A DNA stretch of 64,000 bases from assembly GCA_036346395.1 (NCBI GenBank), contig CM070602.1:16377098-16441097 (forward strand), written 5' to 3'. The stretch comes from Hsuehochloa calcarea. Taxonomy: Eukaryota; Streptophyta; Magnoliopsida; Poales; Poaceae. Of the stretch, positions 12,409 through 24,111 are shown one piece after another. How positions within the stretch are numbered: position 1 is the stretch's first letter; each line of letters opens with the position of its first letter. The notes beneath the pieces were generated by a model. The model searched no databases. It had not been told where the DNA came from and saw nothing but the letters and a program-made list of their open reading frames with translations. Position numbers and translations under genes: made by a program.

Positions 12409-12569
12409 CATGGCCACAGTAATCCACCGCACCCGTGCTCTACTGCTCCCGCCGAGTGAGGCTCTGCGGCGCGGGTTTCAGGCGAAAAAGAAGGTTGGTT
12501 CCCGCGCCCCGCGACGAGGGTTTAGCGTCCGCCGCCGCAAAACCATCCCCGCCGCCGCCGCCAATACCA
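12409..12569 (+). CDS. Possible orphan first exon
   Basis: An ATG at 12409 opens a GC-rich, Arg/Ala-rich frame (MATVIHRTRALLLPP...) that looks like an organelle transit peptide. It ends at AATACCAG followed by GTCTCT, a possible splice donor. No matching downstream exon was found; the next coding remnant is the hAT pseudogene at 13.1 kb. It could be the captured or stranded first exon of another gene, or chance. Low confidence. Confidence 0.25.
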
Positions 12570-13084
12570 GGTCTCTCTCTCTCTCTACATTGCTCTCCGT
12601 TTCTGTACCGTTAGTTCCCAATCGATGCAAAACGCTGGCTTTGTTTTGGGGGCGTCACGCGGGAGACTGCGCGAAGCATTCAGAAATTTATTGGGCCGAT
12701 ACCGAGAAGCTTGGAATTTCACCTAAATTTTAAGATTTCTATTGGCATTCGCCAAGGCCCCATCCCGTAATCTTTGTTTCTATGAATGAAAATGCTGGTG
12801 TTGCAATTAAAAAAATGTGAAGTTTTAGGATTTTTTGGCCAAGATTTTTTTGCATCGTAGATCTATTAGCCAAGCTTTTCATACAGTCTAACAAAGAAAG
12901 AGAGGAACTTGGAACTTTCAAGGGACCTAATCTCTCAGGGCTTATGTACATTTCTTTTTTTGAATACTGAACAACGCATAGGCATTTGCTTGTTTACTTC
13001 GTCAATTTACTTATGATGCCTTTGCATAAATAATAGCCTTTTTACTACCAACTTCTAGTGGCTACTAACTAGTATGAATTAACT

Positions 13085-14551
13085 CACAGTTCCAAAGCTT
13101 GGGATATAGATGGAAAGTGGGAATAGTGCTTCGGGACCATAATGGTATGCCTTTATGGGGACATGTTAAAATGTTGGATGGGCCTGGTCCTCGTTGTGGA
13201 GCAAGTGTGCGGTACTTATGCGGCTATTGCGAAGTGTCTTTCGTCGAAGCTATTCTACAGTGAAGGCACATTTGCTTAAAATTTCTGATCATGGAGTTCA
13301 ATCTTGCCCAGGGGTGATCGTCGATGTCCTTGCACAACTTTGGAGTGAGCATATTGCATCAGAAGATTCAATTCCAAGTAACATGCCTACAAAAATGCCC
13401 TTCACAAAATGTGCTACTAGTAACTATTCTGGTGGCATGTCAGGTATGGGAAAAGCTGTGTTTTGGGCACAAAAAAAGAGAGTAAGAGGAATACAGCTGC
13501 AGAAAAGAATTATTGTATTGAAAGTCCAGATCACTTGGATGCTCTATTTGCAAGAACGTTCTATTCTACAGGTTAACAACATAAACTTGAAAACTTTCTG
13601 TTTGCGTTGTATGTTTTCTCCTTTAGTGTTTGTTTGTATTTGCAGGTTTGTACTTCAATATTGCAAGGAACCCATATTAACAGATGATCCACAATCCTTG
13701 TTATGTTCCTCCTGGGTACAACAAGCTGAAGACAATTCTTTTGCAACAAGAGTGGGCTCGCATTGAAGGCATGCTATAGACCATCAAAAGCACATGGAGG
13801 AAGGAAGGTGTCTCCCTTGTTTCTGATGGTTGGTCAGATGTTCAAAGGTGGCCTCTTATCAATATTCTAGCCATCACTGAAAGTGGAGCAATTTTTTTGG
13901 AAGCAATTAATAATGAAGATGAGATGAAGAGAAATGAGTACATTGCTGAGAAGCTCATTGCTGTGATTGAAGACGTTGGACCAGAAAATGTTGTCCAAGT
14001 GATCACAGATAATGATCCTGTTTGCAGAGCTGCTGGGGTGCTAATTGAACAAAAGTACAACCACATCCAGTGGACACCTAGTGTTGCCCATACTTTAAGT
14101 CTTGCCTTGCAGAATATTTGCGCTGCTACGAATATCGAAGATGTTGCCTTCAAAGATTGCTGTTGGATTTCAGAAGGTGTAGAGGACGCAAGTATGATCA
14201 AGAATTTCATAACAAAACATAGCATGAGATTATCAATGTTCAGTGAGTTCAGTAAGTTGAAGATGCTTGCTATTGCTGACACAAGATTTGCTTCTAATAT
14301 TGTCATGTTAAAAGAGGTATCGGTTCATCAAGCAATCTCTTCTAAGGATGGTCATCAGTGATGAGTGATCTGCTTACAGGAATGATTACATCGAGCAAGC
14401 ACAGCTTGTGAAGAATAAACTTGTTGATGAATTGTGGTGGGATCAAGTTGACTACATTCTTGCTTTCACCGAGACTATATATTCGATGATACGTATGACA
14501 GACTGAAAAGCCATACCTTCATTTGATCTATGAAATGTGGAATAATATGAT
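13085..14551 (+). pseudogene. hAT-derived BED/DUF659 transposase-like pseudogene, copy 1
   Basis: Fragments in shifting frames give a BED-type N-terminus (PLWGHVKMLDGP then a Cys pair, then HLLKISDHGVQSCPG), the TIKSTWRKEGVSLVSDGWSD block of DUF659, and a long clean segment at 13897-14361 (ITDNDPVCRAAGVLIEQKYNH, then FSKLKMLAIADTRFAS). A 74-bp intron at 13572-13645 (GT...GCAG) joins FYST-G to LYFNIARNPY in frame. The family descends from hAT transposases and is abundant in grasses. In-frame stops (for example in the IEGML*TIKST stretch) and frameshifts make it non-coding. The 3' half is cut off at 14551 by a gypsy LTR. Confidence 0.85.
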
Positions 14552-14986
14552 TGTCACGTACGGTATTCCATATCAACGTCGCCGACGGCTTCATGATAAT
14601 GAACCCGTAAAACCAGAGTCCTAGTCAGTTCTGTCAATGTCACTAGAAGGAAGGTTTGCTTTAGGAAATCAAAGTTAGTCTTTATTAGGAGATAAGAGTT
14701 ATATTAGGAATACAGAGTTTGAGTTAGATACGATTGTTAGGGGCTGTTGCCTAGCTATAAAAGGGCCAGACGAATCAGTCAAAGGAATCAATGAGAAAAC
14801 TTATCAACCCCTCGCCCTCTGTTCTCTAGCCCGACCTCTTGCTTCTTTAACCCTACGCCATCTTCCCCTGCGTCTGCTCTTCAACTATCCAGTACGGCGT
14901 CTAGTCGAAGACTCTGACCAACGTTCACTGCCTTGCATGACTATAACATTCGACCAAGACCTGATCGTGGACCTAGTCGTGATAAC
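14552..14986 (+). repeat. 5' LTR of a gypsy-type element (element G1)
   Basis: Starts TGTCACGTACGG directly against the truncated hAT gene and ends CGTGATAAC, next to a primer site TGGTATCAGAGTC at 14988 (initiator-Met tRNA type, one change). A TATA box (TATAAAAG) lies at 14756-14763, so transcription on the + strand would start near 14790. Confidence 0.75.
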
Positions 14987-14987
14987 T

Positions 14988-15805
14988 TGGTATCAGAGTC
15001 TCCATCCTCGGACGATATGAACGCCGATTTGGAAGCACAGCTCACCGACATCATTGAGCAACTGACCCAATTGACGACAGCCATGAAAGACACCACCACT
15101 ACCGTCAAAACCATGCAAGAACACGTCACCAACATGCATGACTGGGTAACAATGTTGGAGAAGAATCCTAGTGAGGGTTTGCTGTCTCCACCTCCTGGCG
15201 CATCTACAACTATCAACGCGGCTGCCGACTGCTACGACGGCTCACAACCACCACTTTACCACAGGCTCGAGTTTCCATCATACGACGGGAAAGATGATCC
15301 TTGGGGATGGTTGCTGTACACGTGAGGAATTTTTCGGGGCAAAGACCTCCGAATGCACTGTGTCCGCTCGCGTTGTATCATCTAACTGGAGTTGCGCAGC
15401 AATGGTACTTCCAGTTAGAATGGGAGAAGGATGAGCCCCATTGGCGCAACTTCAAAGATTATGTCAATCTTTCCTTCGACCATCAATTGGTCACAACCCG
15501 CTTGGCTAATTGAAGACTCTTCATCAGACAGGAATCGTCGGGGAATACCAGAGCAAATTTCTGGCGATTCTTTGCTATGCGGAACACCTTCAACCTTGTC
15601 AACACGTATAACTTTTTTACTCTGGGCTTGATCGAGCTGATCAAGACCAACGTCGAGCTCCAGAATCTTGCCAGCCTTCAGATGGCCATGGCTCTTGCCC
15701 GCGCATACGAGCGGTGCACCCTGGCGGCTAAAGAGATCATGCGCCAAGTGGGAACTTTTGTCTACCTGACACCCGCACATCCAAATGACACAACTAGTAA
15801 AGGAA
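14988..15805 (+). pseudogene. Gypsy gag remnant of element G1
   Basis: Starting near 15018, an ORF has a coiled-coil N-terminus (LTDIIEQLTQLTTAMKD) and the typical gag core entry LEFPSYDGKDDPW. It continues in other frames as FFRGQRPPNALCPLALYHL, QQWYFQLEW, and a helix LASLQMAMALARAYER. At least two frameshifts and a stop (LVTTRLAN*) interrupt it. The element ends abruptly at the LTR-like block at 15806; no pol is present. Confidence 0.8.
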
Positions 15806-18262
15806 TGTTACAAATTATTTAGCCAGGTCTGTCACATATCATACTTGTGGTAGTACATAATGATTTTATAATCCACAGCTTGCAGACCGGTCCTTAACTG
15901 ATTTGGGAGACTTCCAATAAAACCCTACATCGACAATTGAAATGAATCGATCCAATGCATCAACCTAACATCCATTTCATCGAAGTCTAAACCAGTTTTT
16001 ATTTTATTTTGCTTTTCAAATAATTTATGAATTTCTATGGCATACCAATGACATAGACACATTTTTAAATCGTAGTAGAAACTTTGGCTAAAATTTCCAA
16101 TCTGAATACTTTTGGTCTAATCATGACTAGGCATACATTTTTTCTCTCAAAAGTTCCTAATTCATACTATTGCATAAACTAGGTTTCATCTAAAGGTGAC
16201 AAAGGATGGTTATATCAATATCAAAATGGGCTATACAATTGAATTGGCATTAACTATAATTTAAAATCAGGAATTTAAACTATATTGAATACAAATAAGT
16301 ATGCAATAATAATTTAAAACAGAATTTAAATAATTTAAAAATACTGGCTCAAATATGATCAAAGAATGTAACTTCTCTTGCTCAATTAATTATTGTTCTG
16401 AAACGGTGTAAAAATCTGGTTCTCTGGAGACATCGAAATCTATACGAGAAAACAAGCTAAATTAAATAATTCTAGTATATTTAGATAGAATAGGATTTTA
16501 GATGAATTTAGAAATTTAAATCATTTGAATTAGAGCTCGGACGAAGGAGAACAAGCTCTCAGAAGTTGGATTTCACATGAAATGATGGAAAATGAATTTT
16601 CTAATTTTGTGGAATTTTCTTTCAAAAGGAAATTTCAGTTTATCACTCAAGCGTGATGTCAGCCAGAGAATATTAATTTTGGGTGAATTATTTTCCTAAT
16701 GGGAAATTGGATTGAGCCACTAACTGTGGGCCCCAGGTCTATGGACTGGGTCCACGGAATTGGGCTTGGTCCACGGTGAACCGGGCTTGCGGGTGACGAG
16801 GCACGTGTCGCGCAAGCACACATGCGGTGGTGAAGACGTGTGCTTGGCCGACATGGCACCCACGCGACATCGATGTGGCACGTGCGTGGAAGCCACATGG
16901 CACAGTGGCGATGACGGCACGCACGTGGACCGAAGGTCACCAACGACTGTGTGGGCGGCGAGGGTAGCAATGGAGACAGGGAGTGATGGGGAGTGTGATG
17001 GTCACCATCGCGGCGGCTAGGCGCACAAGGATGGTCGGAGGCGACGACGCGTTTGAGTCCATGACGGCGTAGTGCTCCATCTATGCTCCGGCGAAGATGG
17101 CGTGAGCGCAGCACCACAGAAAGTGTCAATGCGAATCCGACGATGTGGACCATGGCCGCGGAGCTCCACGGGCGGTGGCGTAATTGGCGGCTGTGTTGCA
17201 TGCAGGCCGATGAGGAAGAAGATGGATTGCAGGGAGAAGAGAGGGAGAAAGAAGCTGAGCTTTGTGGGGAGGGTTGAGTGAGGAAAGGGGCTCTCGGTGC
17301 TCCCTTTATAGGGCGAAGGAGCACGGAGGAGGGGTTTCGACCAATGAGGGGTGCGACGGTATTGCACTAACGTGGCGTAAACGCGAGTAAAGGGGGGATG
17401 GCTAGAATGAGTTCACCGTGAGTGGAGCTATTGAATGCACTTGAATGCGTGTGAAATGGGGAAGAAATGGAGAATTGAAGAGATTGGGGGGCAATGGAGG
17501 TAGCGAGAGGAAGAAGAAAGGGAGGAGGAAGATGCCCGACAAGTGGGCCCTGGGTGGAGGTGAGAGAAGAGAGGGTAGGTGGGCTCAAGCGCGCGCAAAG
17601 AAGTGGGCCAGGAGGCGGCTGGCGCGGGGATTAGGCCTAGCGGCTCGGCGGCCCTGGTATGGGAAGGAAAGAGAGTGGGAGGGGAGGCTGGCAAGGGGGC
17701 CCTAGATGTTAGTGGGAGGAGAGAGAGAGAGGAGGGGGCGTGTGGAGCTGTCAGCAGTGAGAGGGAGAAGGTGAGGATAGAGAGTGGTAAGAAGTTGGGC
17801 CGCGCTGAAACGGGTTGAAAGAAACAAGATGGGCCGCGTGGAATGAAAAGGAAAATAGGTCGGAAATAGGAATTCAGCCCAAGGAAGATTTTTGGGAATT
17901 TAATTAGATTTATATTTTCTGAAAGTACAAGAAAACCAAAAGGCTTTTAGGAAATACCAAATCGCATTCAAAATTTTTGAAAAAATTCACTGAAATTTCC
18001 TGAATTATTTTGAACTTCATAAAATTATTTGCAACTTAAAGTTGGTTTTTAGTTTTACACATAAATTATTTTTAGCATCAAAATAATAGAGAATATCCTT
18101 TTTAAAATCCAGAAAATCCAAGAAAATTAAATTATATTTTATTTTTAACTTTAAAGCCAAGAAAAATCCTTTAAATTTTAGAAAATCAAATAAAATAATA
18201 AATTTAAATAATAATTTATTTTTAAAATTTTTATATTATTAGCGGAACTTTGGGATGTTACA
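15806..18262 (-). mobile_element. Long LTR-like block (candidate solo gypsy LTR)
   Basis: Read on the minus strand this 2.46-kb block starts TGTAACATCCCAAAG and ends TTTGTAACA, a TG...CA layout. The TGTAACA(C/T)CCC start is common in long grass gypsy LTRs. AT-rich ends flank a GC-rich centre (16.7-17.8 kb) with a minus-strand TATA box (TATAAAGGGAGC, core 17305-17310), as expected for U3/R. No pol domain is present. Flanking 5-mers (AGGAA, CTCAT) do not match, so target duplication is not supported. A non-autonomous LARD remnant is an alternative. Confidence 0.5.
17305..17310 (-). promoter_or_regulatory. TATA box in the candidate solo LTR
   Basis: TATAAA on the minus strand within a GC-rich segment, followed by pyrimidine-rich leader-like sequence toward 17200. 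Fits an LTR promoter. Confidence 0.45.
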
Positions 18263-18764
18263 CTCATTTTTTTAGATCAAGGCTAAATTGTGCCTCAGCA
18301 ACACGGGTTATACTCAGATCTATGTTCCACTTGTCACTTGCGAGAAGTTGTGATAAAACATTCATGCATTTCCTTTCACAAAGAAAAAAAAATTGCCTTG
18401 ATCCTTTTCTAAATATGGGATGCTTATTGCAACATTTCAACTTAAAACTAAACGTTGTTGTAGTTTACTTCAAGTTTGAAGCTATTTGATTTTGTTTACA
18501 ATTTGTAGGCTACCTATGCAATTTGACGCCTTAATGACACATTTCTCACAATTGGGTACAAAATGCACTGAAATTTGTGGTAAATGGCAGAGTGTTGGGA
18601 TGAATTTGAAGAAGAGTAGAGGAAGATTGTGTGGGGGGGGGGGTGGGGTCAGAGATCCTGGGGAAGGAGGAGGACCTGAGACAAAAGAAGCAGCTTGGTC
18701 ATTCCAATGATTTGATATGTCCACGGTCCAGCCATTGATGAAATGCTTGTGCTGCTTTTAACTG
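18263..18764. other. Intergenic, no gene seen
   Basis: Contains a run of about nine G at 18632-18640 and no coding signal. It ends in the left target-site copy of the Mutator-like element. Confidence 0.6.
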
Positions 18765-20375
18765 GGCAAAATTTGATAAATACACTATAAAACACGTCAA
18801 TTGAGAGAATGTCACTCCAAAAGAGAAAACTATTCTAAATGGGTAAAATTGGCTGTAGGACACTATAATTTCATGACATTAGCTATGGGACATCCAAATT
18901 TTGTGTTTTGTCGGAAGACATTACAAAAATGTGTTTCTTTGCTGCGGGACACTGAGGCCATTAAAATAATATATCGAACTGGTTTGGAGAAAGAAACAAT
19001 TAAAAATGACCTAAATGTCCTTCTCTTCTTCCTTCATTCTTCACAAGCAGAACAGAGGAAGAGAAAGAAACATAGCCATGGCCGTCGTCGTCGCCGGCAT
19101 CCTTTGCGCCTCTACTGCCCGTGTAAGTTCTGAAAATGGGATTGCCATACTCGGAAACATGTGGGCCTGCGCCACCGCCATGACAACAAGGATAACGAGG
19201 AGGTGGTGGTGACAGCGAGGATGACGAGGGGGTGACGGTGACGGCAAGGATGGGGGAGGCGGCGCCAACGGTGAGGATGATGAGGATAGGGGGAGGTGGT
19301 GTTGGCGAGGATGGGAGGCAGCGATGATAGCGAGGATGGCGAGGAGGTGGCATCCCTCGCCCTCGTAGACGCCCACTTCCTCTCGGACAACAGCGTGGGG
19401 GGACAGTGCAACCGCGGTCACAACTTGCCATCCTCCGCCACCGCGGTGTCCTGCATCCTTGCTGCCACATCGGCGTATGGAGGTTACCGGACACTACGTC
19501 CCTCCAGCATGGCACCAGCTTCCCTCGTCATCTAGCGTCGCCTCCACTTCCACTACTGCTCCGCCGCCGTGCGCCACCAAGCGCAGAGGAGGGAGAAGGG
19601 AAGAGAAGAAATAGGAAAGAAGGAAGGAGACCGGAAGGACAAAATTGACTTTTTCACTAGCCTTATCTCCTTTTCAGACTAGAAAATATTACTTCAATAG
19701 CCTCAATGTCTCATAGCAAAGAGGTATATTTTTGTAGTGCATTTCATTTCAGTAAAAACATAAAATTTAGATATTCCGTAGCTTAACACCACGAAATTAA
19801 CACCCATATCTTCTTCCTCCCGTTGGTGTCAGTCGCGCCGTCGCCTCCCCACGTCACGGCGCTCTCACTACCTTGTCATCACGCAACGCCTCCCTTCTTA
19901 GGGTGCTCCTCCTCCACGGCCACCTTGTCCCTCACACTTTGCCGTGCACCAATCCACCTTGTGCGTCTCCTCCACCTCGCACACCTCTCCACTTTCCTCT
20001 TTGTGGAACACCCCTTCTTCACCACCGCCTTCGCCTCATGTCACTCACTTTTGAATGGAGAGTATGAGGGAGGCCGCGCTTGTCGTAAAATAACCCGATG
20101 TTGGCAGCAAGGTCGGAGTAGAAGGAATCAATTGGGAAGAAGTTGGCCGGTGTGCTCATATCTAAGCAGATTTGACGGCAGCAGTGTGAAATCAAAGCAG
20201 AGGTTGGAAGAGATCGAGGACTGTGGGAAGGATGAAGTAGAGACCTATAGGGAAACTGTCCTAGACTAGCATGTACCAAAGAATATCTATTTTAGAGTGG
20301 CATTTTTCTAATTCTCTTTTGGAGTGACATTCTTCTAATTGGCATGTTTTACGGTAGCATTTATCAAATTTTGCC
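18765..20375. mobile_element. Mutator-like element with 9-bp target duplication
   Basis: Outer terminal inverted repeats begin GGCAAAATTTGATAAAT on both sides (18765 onward, and the reverse complement ending at 20375) and stay similar for about 65 bp. TTTTAACTG flanks both ends (18756-18764 and 20376-20384), a perfect 9-bp duplication, which is diagnostic of Mutator-like transposition. A second inverted pair, about 18870-18990 against 19670-19790, extends the left repeat inward. On the right it is separated from the outer repeat by about 500 bp of GC-rich DNA. No transposase is present, so it is non-autonomous. Two GC-rich inner blocks (19070-19640, 19820-20270) look like acquired host sequence, as in Pack-MULEs. 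Confidence 0.85.
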
Positions 20376-20680
20376 TTTTAACTGCCATAACTTGACCATC
20401 GCAGGTTACAGCCCACGCCTAGCCAAATACCAGTCATGGACGGGTCCGTTGAACAATCAAATTTTGGCCATTAAATTTAGATTGAGAAATTTGGCTATTT
20501 TTTGAAAATTTTAGTTGATTGACATAGCAAATCGTAAAAAAATGAAAAAAATGCAACAGCGATAAAAACTGTATGGATTATGGAAGTTCATATTTTAGAA
20601 ACCAAAAAAGAGTGACAAGTGTGGCTCGGCGATACAAGCAAGAGTGCAAACTACAAAGGCCACCGCTCCGAACACTTGGG

Positions 20681-21082
20681 TTGATTTGACATATTTTTTA
20701 TTCGTAATAGCAAAAGTAACTCCATACGTAATTGCGAAAATAACATCATGAAAGGCTAGGTAAGTCACCTACAGTGAGGTAGGAAGGCGGCAGGAAACAT
20801 GCCACGGTGCTTGAGCGCATTGCATTGGACGACGCACCGCTTTGCACTATTTATCACTATAGTAAATCACTATTTAACACTACTTAGCACTGTAACACAT
20901 CGCTATTCAACAATGTTTAAAGTTGTAGCGCATCGCTGATTTCTTTACGCTCCGTGGACTGGTTGTGCGGTAGGAACATGCAGCGCATTCCTGCCGCGGT
21001 CCGGGAGCGCTACAGGTTTTGACTAGCTTTCCGCGGTGCTAATTTTGCTATTAGAAATAAAAAATGTGATAAATATTAACTA
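20681..21082. mobile_element. Fold-back/MITE-like element
   Basis: The left arm (20681-20718) and right arm (21037-21082) are inverted repeats sharing an ATTTTTTATT(C/T) then TAATAGCAAAA core. The enclosed ~320 bp is not coding. Superfamily and target duplication were not resolved. Confidence 0.5.
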
Positions 21083-21159
21083 ATAAAAGGGGGTTTACCA
21101 CCGCGCAGCGGGAGGAATTATCCCACCCCACGTATGATTCAAAAAACACCAAACCCAAC

Positions 21160-21660
21160 CCTACGCAAAAACAAATCACGAAAAAAGCATCACCACGTCT
21201 CTAGCTGCCACCCTGACCCTCCCTCCCATCTGCGCCATGCCACGCCCTATCCCTCCCTACCATCCGCGTCGCGTCGCCCTCACCCCTCGCCTCTGCGCCT
21301 GTCCCTCCCTCCCATCCGCGCCATGCTGCACCCTATCCCTTCCTCCCATCTGCACAGCATCGCCCTCACCAGCTGCTGCGACCCCCTCGCCCCTCACCCG
21401 CCTCCCTCGCCCCTCGTCCATCGCCTCTGCGCTCGTCCCTCCCTCTCATTCGCGCCACGCAGCCCTTGCCCGCCTCTGCGAACCCCTCGCCCCTCACCTT
21501 CGTGCCGCCCTCAGCAGCCGCTGGAATGCCCCGCCCCTCGCTCCTCACATCCCCACCCCACCCCTACCACTGTCGCCTCACCTTGCATCTACGCTGATGA
21601 TCCGCCTCCCGATCCAGCACCATGGCGACGGTCCTGGTGAAGGCGCATCCGTCGCCATCA
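21160..21660. repeat. C-rich degenerate tandem repeat block
   Basis: Imperfect repeats of a CCCTCCCTCCCATCCGCGCC-like unit (CCTATCCCTCC, TCGCCCTCACC) fill this stretch. ORFs here are Pro/Ser/Arg low-complexity and appear in all + frames, so I do not call a gene. Confidence 0.6.
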
Positions 21661-22004
21661 CCGCATGCTGGGGAGCCTGAGGTAGAGTGATGGTCGAAAG
21701 CCGCCACGATGTCTGAGGACATGCGCCGCTGCGCCCGCTGCTGCGTGCTCCCTAAAAGCCGACAATGCTATCATCAGCTCCCTCGCCAACCGCCAATCTT
21801 GACTGCAAAGCACATTCATTTCAAACCGTCCAACTTATGCATGGCGGTTGCACGCCCGATGATTGCTACTTCAACACTGCAAAAGTTAATATCTCTTCCT
21901 CCACCAATCCTTTTTCTTCCACTTCTCCTCCTTCTTATCTACTGCTACACTATCCTCCTTATATTCTGTAGTAATTAGGAGAATAATTGTGAGTCCGTAG
22001 GATC
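21661..22004. other. Intergenic, no gene seen
   Basis: No recognisable coding or terminal-repeat signal. Confidence 0.5.
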
Positions 22005-24111
22005 CCCACACTCTTTATTTATTGTGTAATCATTGAATCTGACTCTAACACAATATTAAATCCGACTCTAATATGGCTCCTTATTAGATCCTAATAGTAA
22101 CTCACCAACACACTTCTTCAAGATGGGTCAAAGATATCAATCATGCCCATCTTGTTACATATTCTAGCACCCTCGCTAGGGCTTAACCCTTTAGTGAAAT
22201 AGTTAGCCAACTATTCACTAGACTTGACAAACTCCAACTTTAGCATCCTACCATCGAGCTTTTTCTTGATGAAGAACCTATTAATCTCAACTTGCTTGGT
22301 ACGATCATATTGTGCTGGATTGTTAGCAATGTTGATTGCGGATTTATAGTCGCAATGCAACACCAAGAGATTATTCCTCCATATCCGAAGCTTAGAAAAT
22401 AAACCCTTCATCCATATTATTTCACTCACACTCAACGCCATTGCTCTATACTCTGCTTCCGCGGTAGACTGAGCCACAACCTCCTGCTTCTTACTCCTTG
22501 ATACAAGGTTACCTCCCACAAAGATGCAATATCTAGAGGTAGATCTCCTGTCATCCACACTACTCGCCCAATCAGCATCACAATACTCTTCCACATTTAG
22601 GTGTTGATTCTTACTGAACCAAAGGCCTCTTTCCCAGGGTTACTCTTCAAATACCGTAGGATTCAATAGATAACATCTATGTGTCCTGTTATGGGATCAT
22701 GCATATATCGACTAACCACACTCACCGCATATGAAATATCAAGTCTTGTATGACACAAATAGATGATACACCCAACAAGCCTTTGATAAGCTTCCTTGTC
22801 AACTAGATCTCTCGACTCGGCATATAGCTTGTGATTCTTATCAATATGTAAAGCAATAGGGTGACACCTAAGCATACTTATTTCTACCAGTAGATCAAGG
22901 ACATACTTCCTCTGGGAAAGAGCTATATCATTCGAAGAATGGACAATCTCAATCCTAAGAAAGTATCGAAGAGTTCTAAGATCTTTTACCTCGAATACCT
23001 CTCCCAATCTTTTCTTCAAGGACTTGATTTCCTCGACACCATCTCCAGTGATCATAATATCATCAACATAAACTACCAATATGGTACTATGTGATCCTCC
23101 ATGCCTATAAAACATAGTATCATCTCCATTGCACTGAGAATAGCCCATACTATAGACTACACTTCTGAATCTATCAAACCACACCCTTAGAGACTGCTTC
23201 AGACCATATAAAAACTTCATGAGTTTACACACCTTCCCATCAATCTGCCTGTTCTCAAAGCCTGGAGGAATGTCCATGTATGCCTCCTCTTGTAGGAAAA
23301 CATTCTTCACATCCAACTGATGTAGGGGTCATCTGAAGTTAGTTGCACAAGAGATCAACGTTCTTACCGTACTCATCTTTGCCACTAGTGCAAAGATCTC
23401 ATCATAGTCTATCTCATATGTTTGACTATAACCTTTTGCAACCAAGTGTGCCTTGTATCTTTCTATTTTACCTTTAGGAGTTTGCTTAATTATAAACACA
23501 CATTTGCATCCAAGTGCCATTTTTCCTACTGGATGTGGAATAAGATCAAATGTCTTGTTCTTTTAAAGTGCACTAAGCTCCTCCTTCATGGCATCCTTCC
23601 ATTTAGGATACTGCTTAGTAGCTCACCAATCATTTGGAACATGCACTATCTGAAGAGATGCAATGAATGCTTTGTATGTAGGTGAGATATGTGAATATGA
23701 GATAAAATTTGCAATGTCATGCTCAAAGCCGTACAGGACTGGAGGCTTTCCGACATTAACTCTAGTTTTCTTACGTTGTGCAAGTGGTAACTCTATATAT
23801 GAGTGATTAGAATAAACATTACCACTCACCCAAGGGGAGGCAAGGAACTTGATAGAGAGAGACCCGAGGAGGGATTTGGGACTAGATCAACTAGCAAGGT
23901 CGGTTGTTCGGGCTGTGGCTATACTGGTTACATCTCTGCTAGCTCCCCTGGAGACTCAGGTCTTGACTGCTTGTCCCTATGCTTCTCTTCCTGTTTTTCA
24001 GAGCACCTTCGCTGATAAACCTTCAATTCTCTTGGGACTGTCACATGCCTTGCATATTCTATTCCGCTCGGGCATGTAATTGTCCCCACAATGACTTTTT
24101 CTCATTGACTA
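22005..24111 (-). pseudogene. Copia element B, RT/RNase H part
   Basis: The minus-strand RT frame 23316-22663 has MDVKNVFL, PPGFENRQ, YGLKQSLRVWFDRF and the active-site VVYVDDIMITGD. The RNase H frame 22594-22211 has YCDADWASSVDDRRSTS and AQSTAEAEYRAMA. The 23829-23623 fragment is the spacer between integrase and RT (SYSHISPTYKAFIASL). The left side (22005-22130) is probably LTR or 3' UTR. Stops and frameshifts separate the domains. The integrase and gag half lies at 26.3-27.6 kb, beyond an insertion. Confidence 0.85.

Noticed and set aside
11410..12733. Long + strand ORFs opposite the MKK pseudogene
   Set aside because: They are antisense shadows of GC-rich kinase codons with no domain of their own.
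10590..20660. Weak similarity between about 10590-10710 and pieces near 18320 and 20620 (CACTTGTCAC...GATAAAAC, GGCTC(A/G)GCGAT(G/A)CAAGCA)
   Set aside because: Match is short and about 70 percent by eye; not enough to claim one repeat split by insertion.
21134..21680. Proline-rich ORFs of 147-168 aa
   Set aside because: The C-rich tandem repeat is open in more than one + frame, so coding is not supported.
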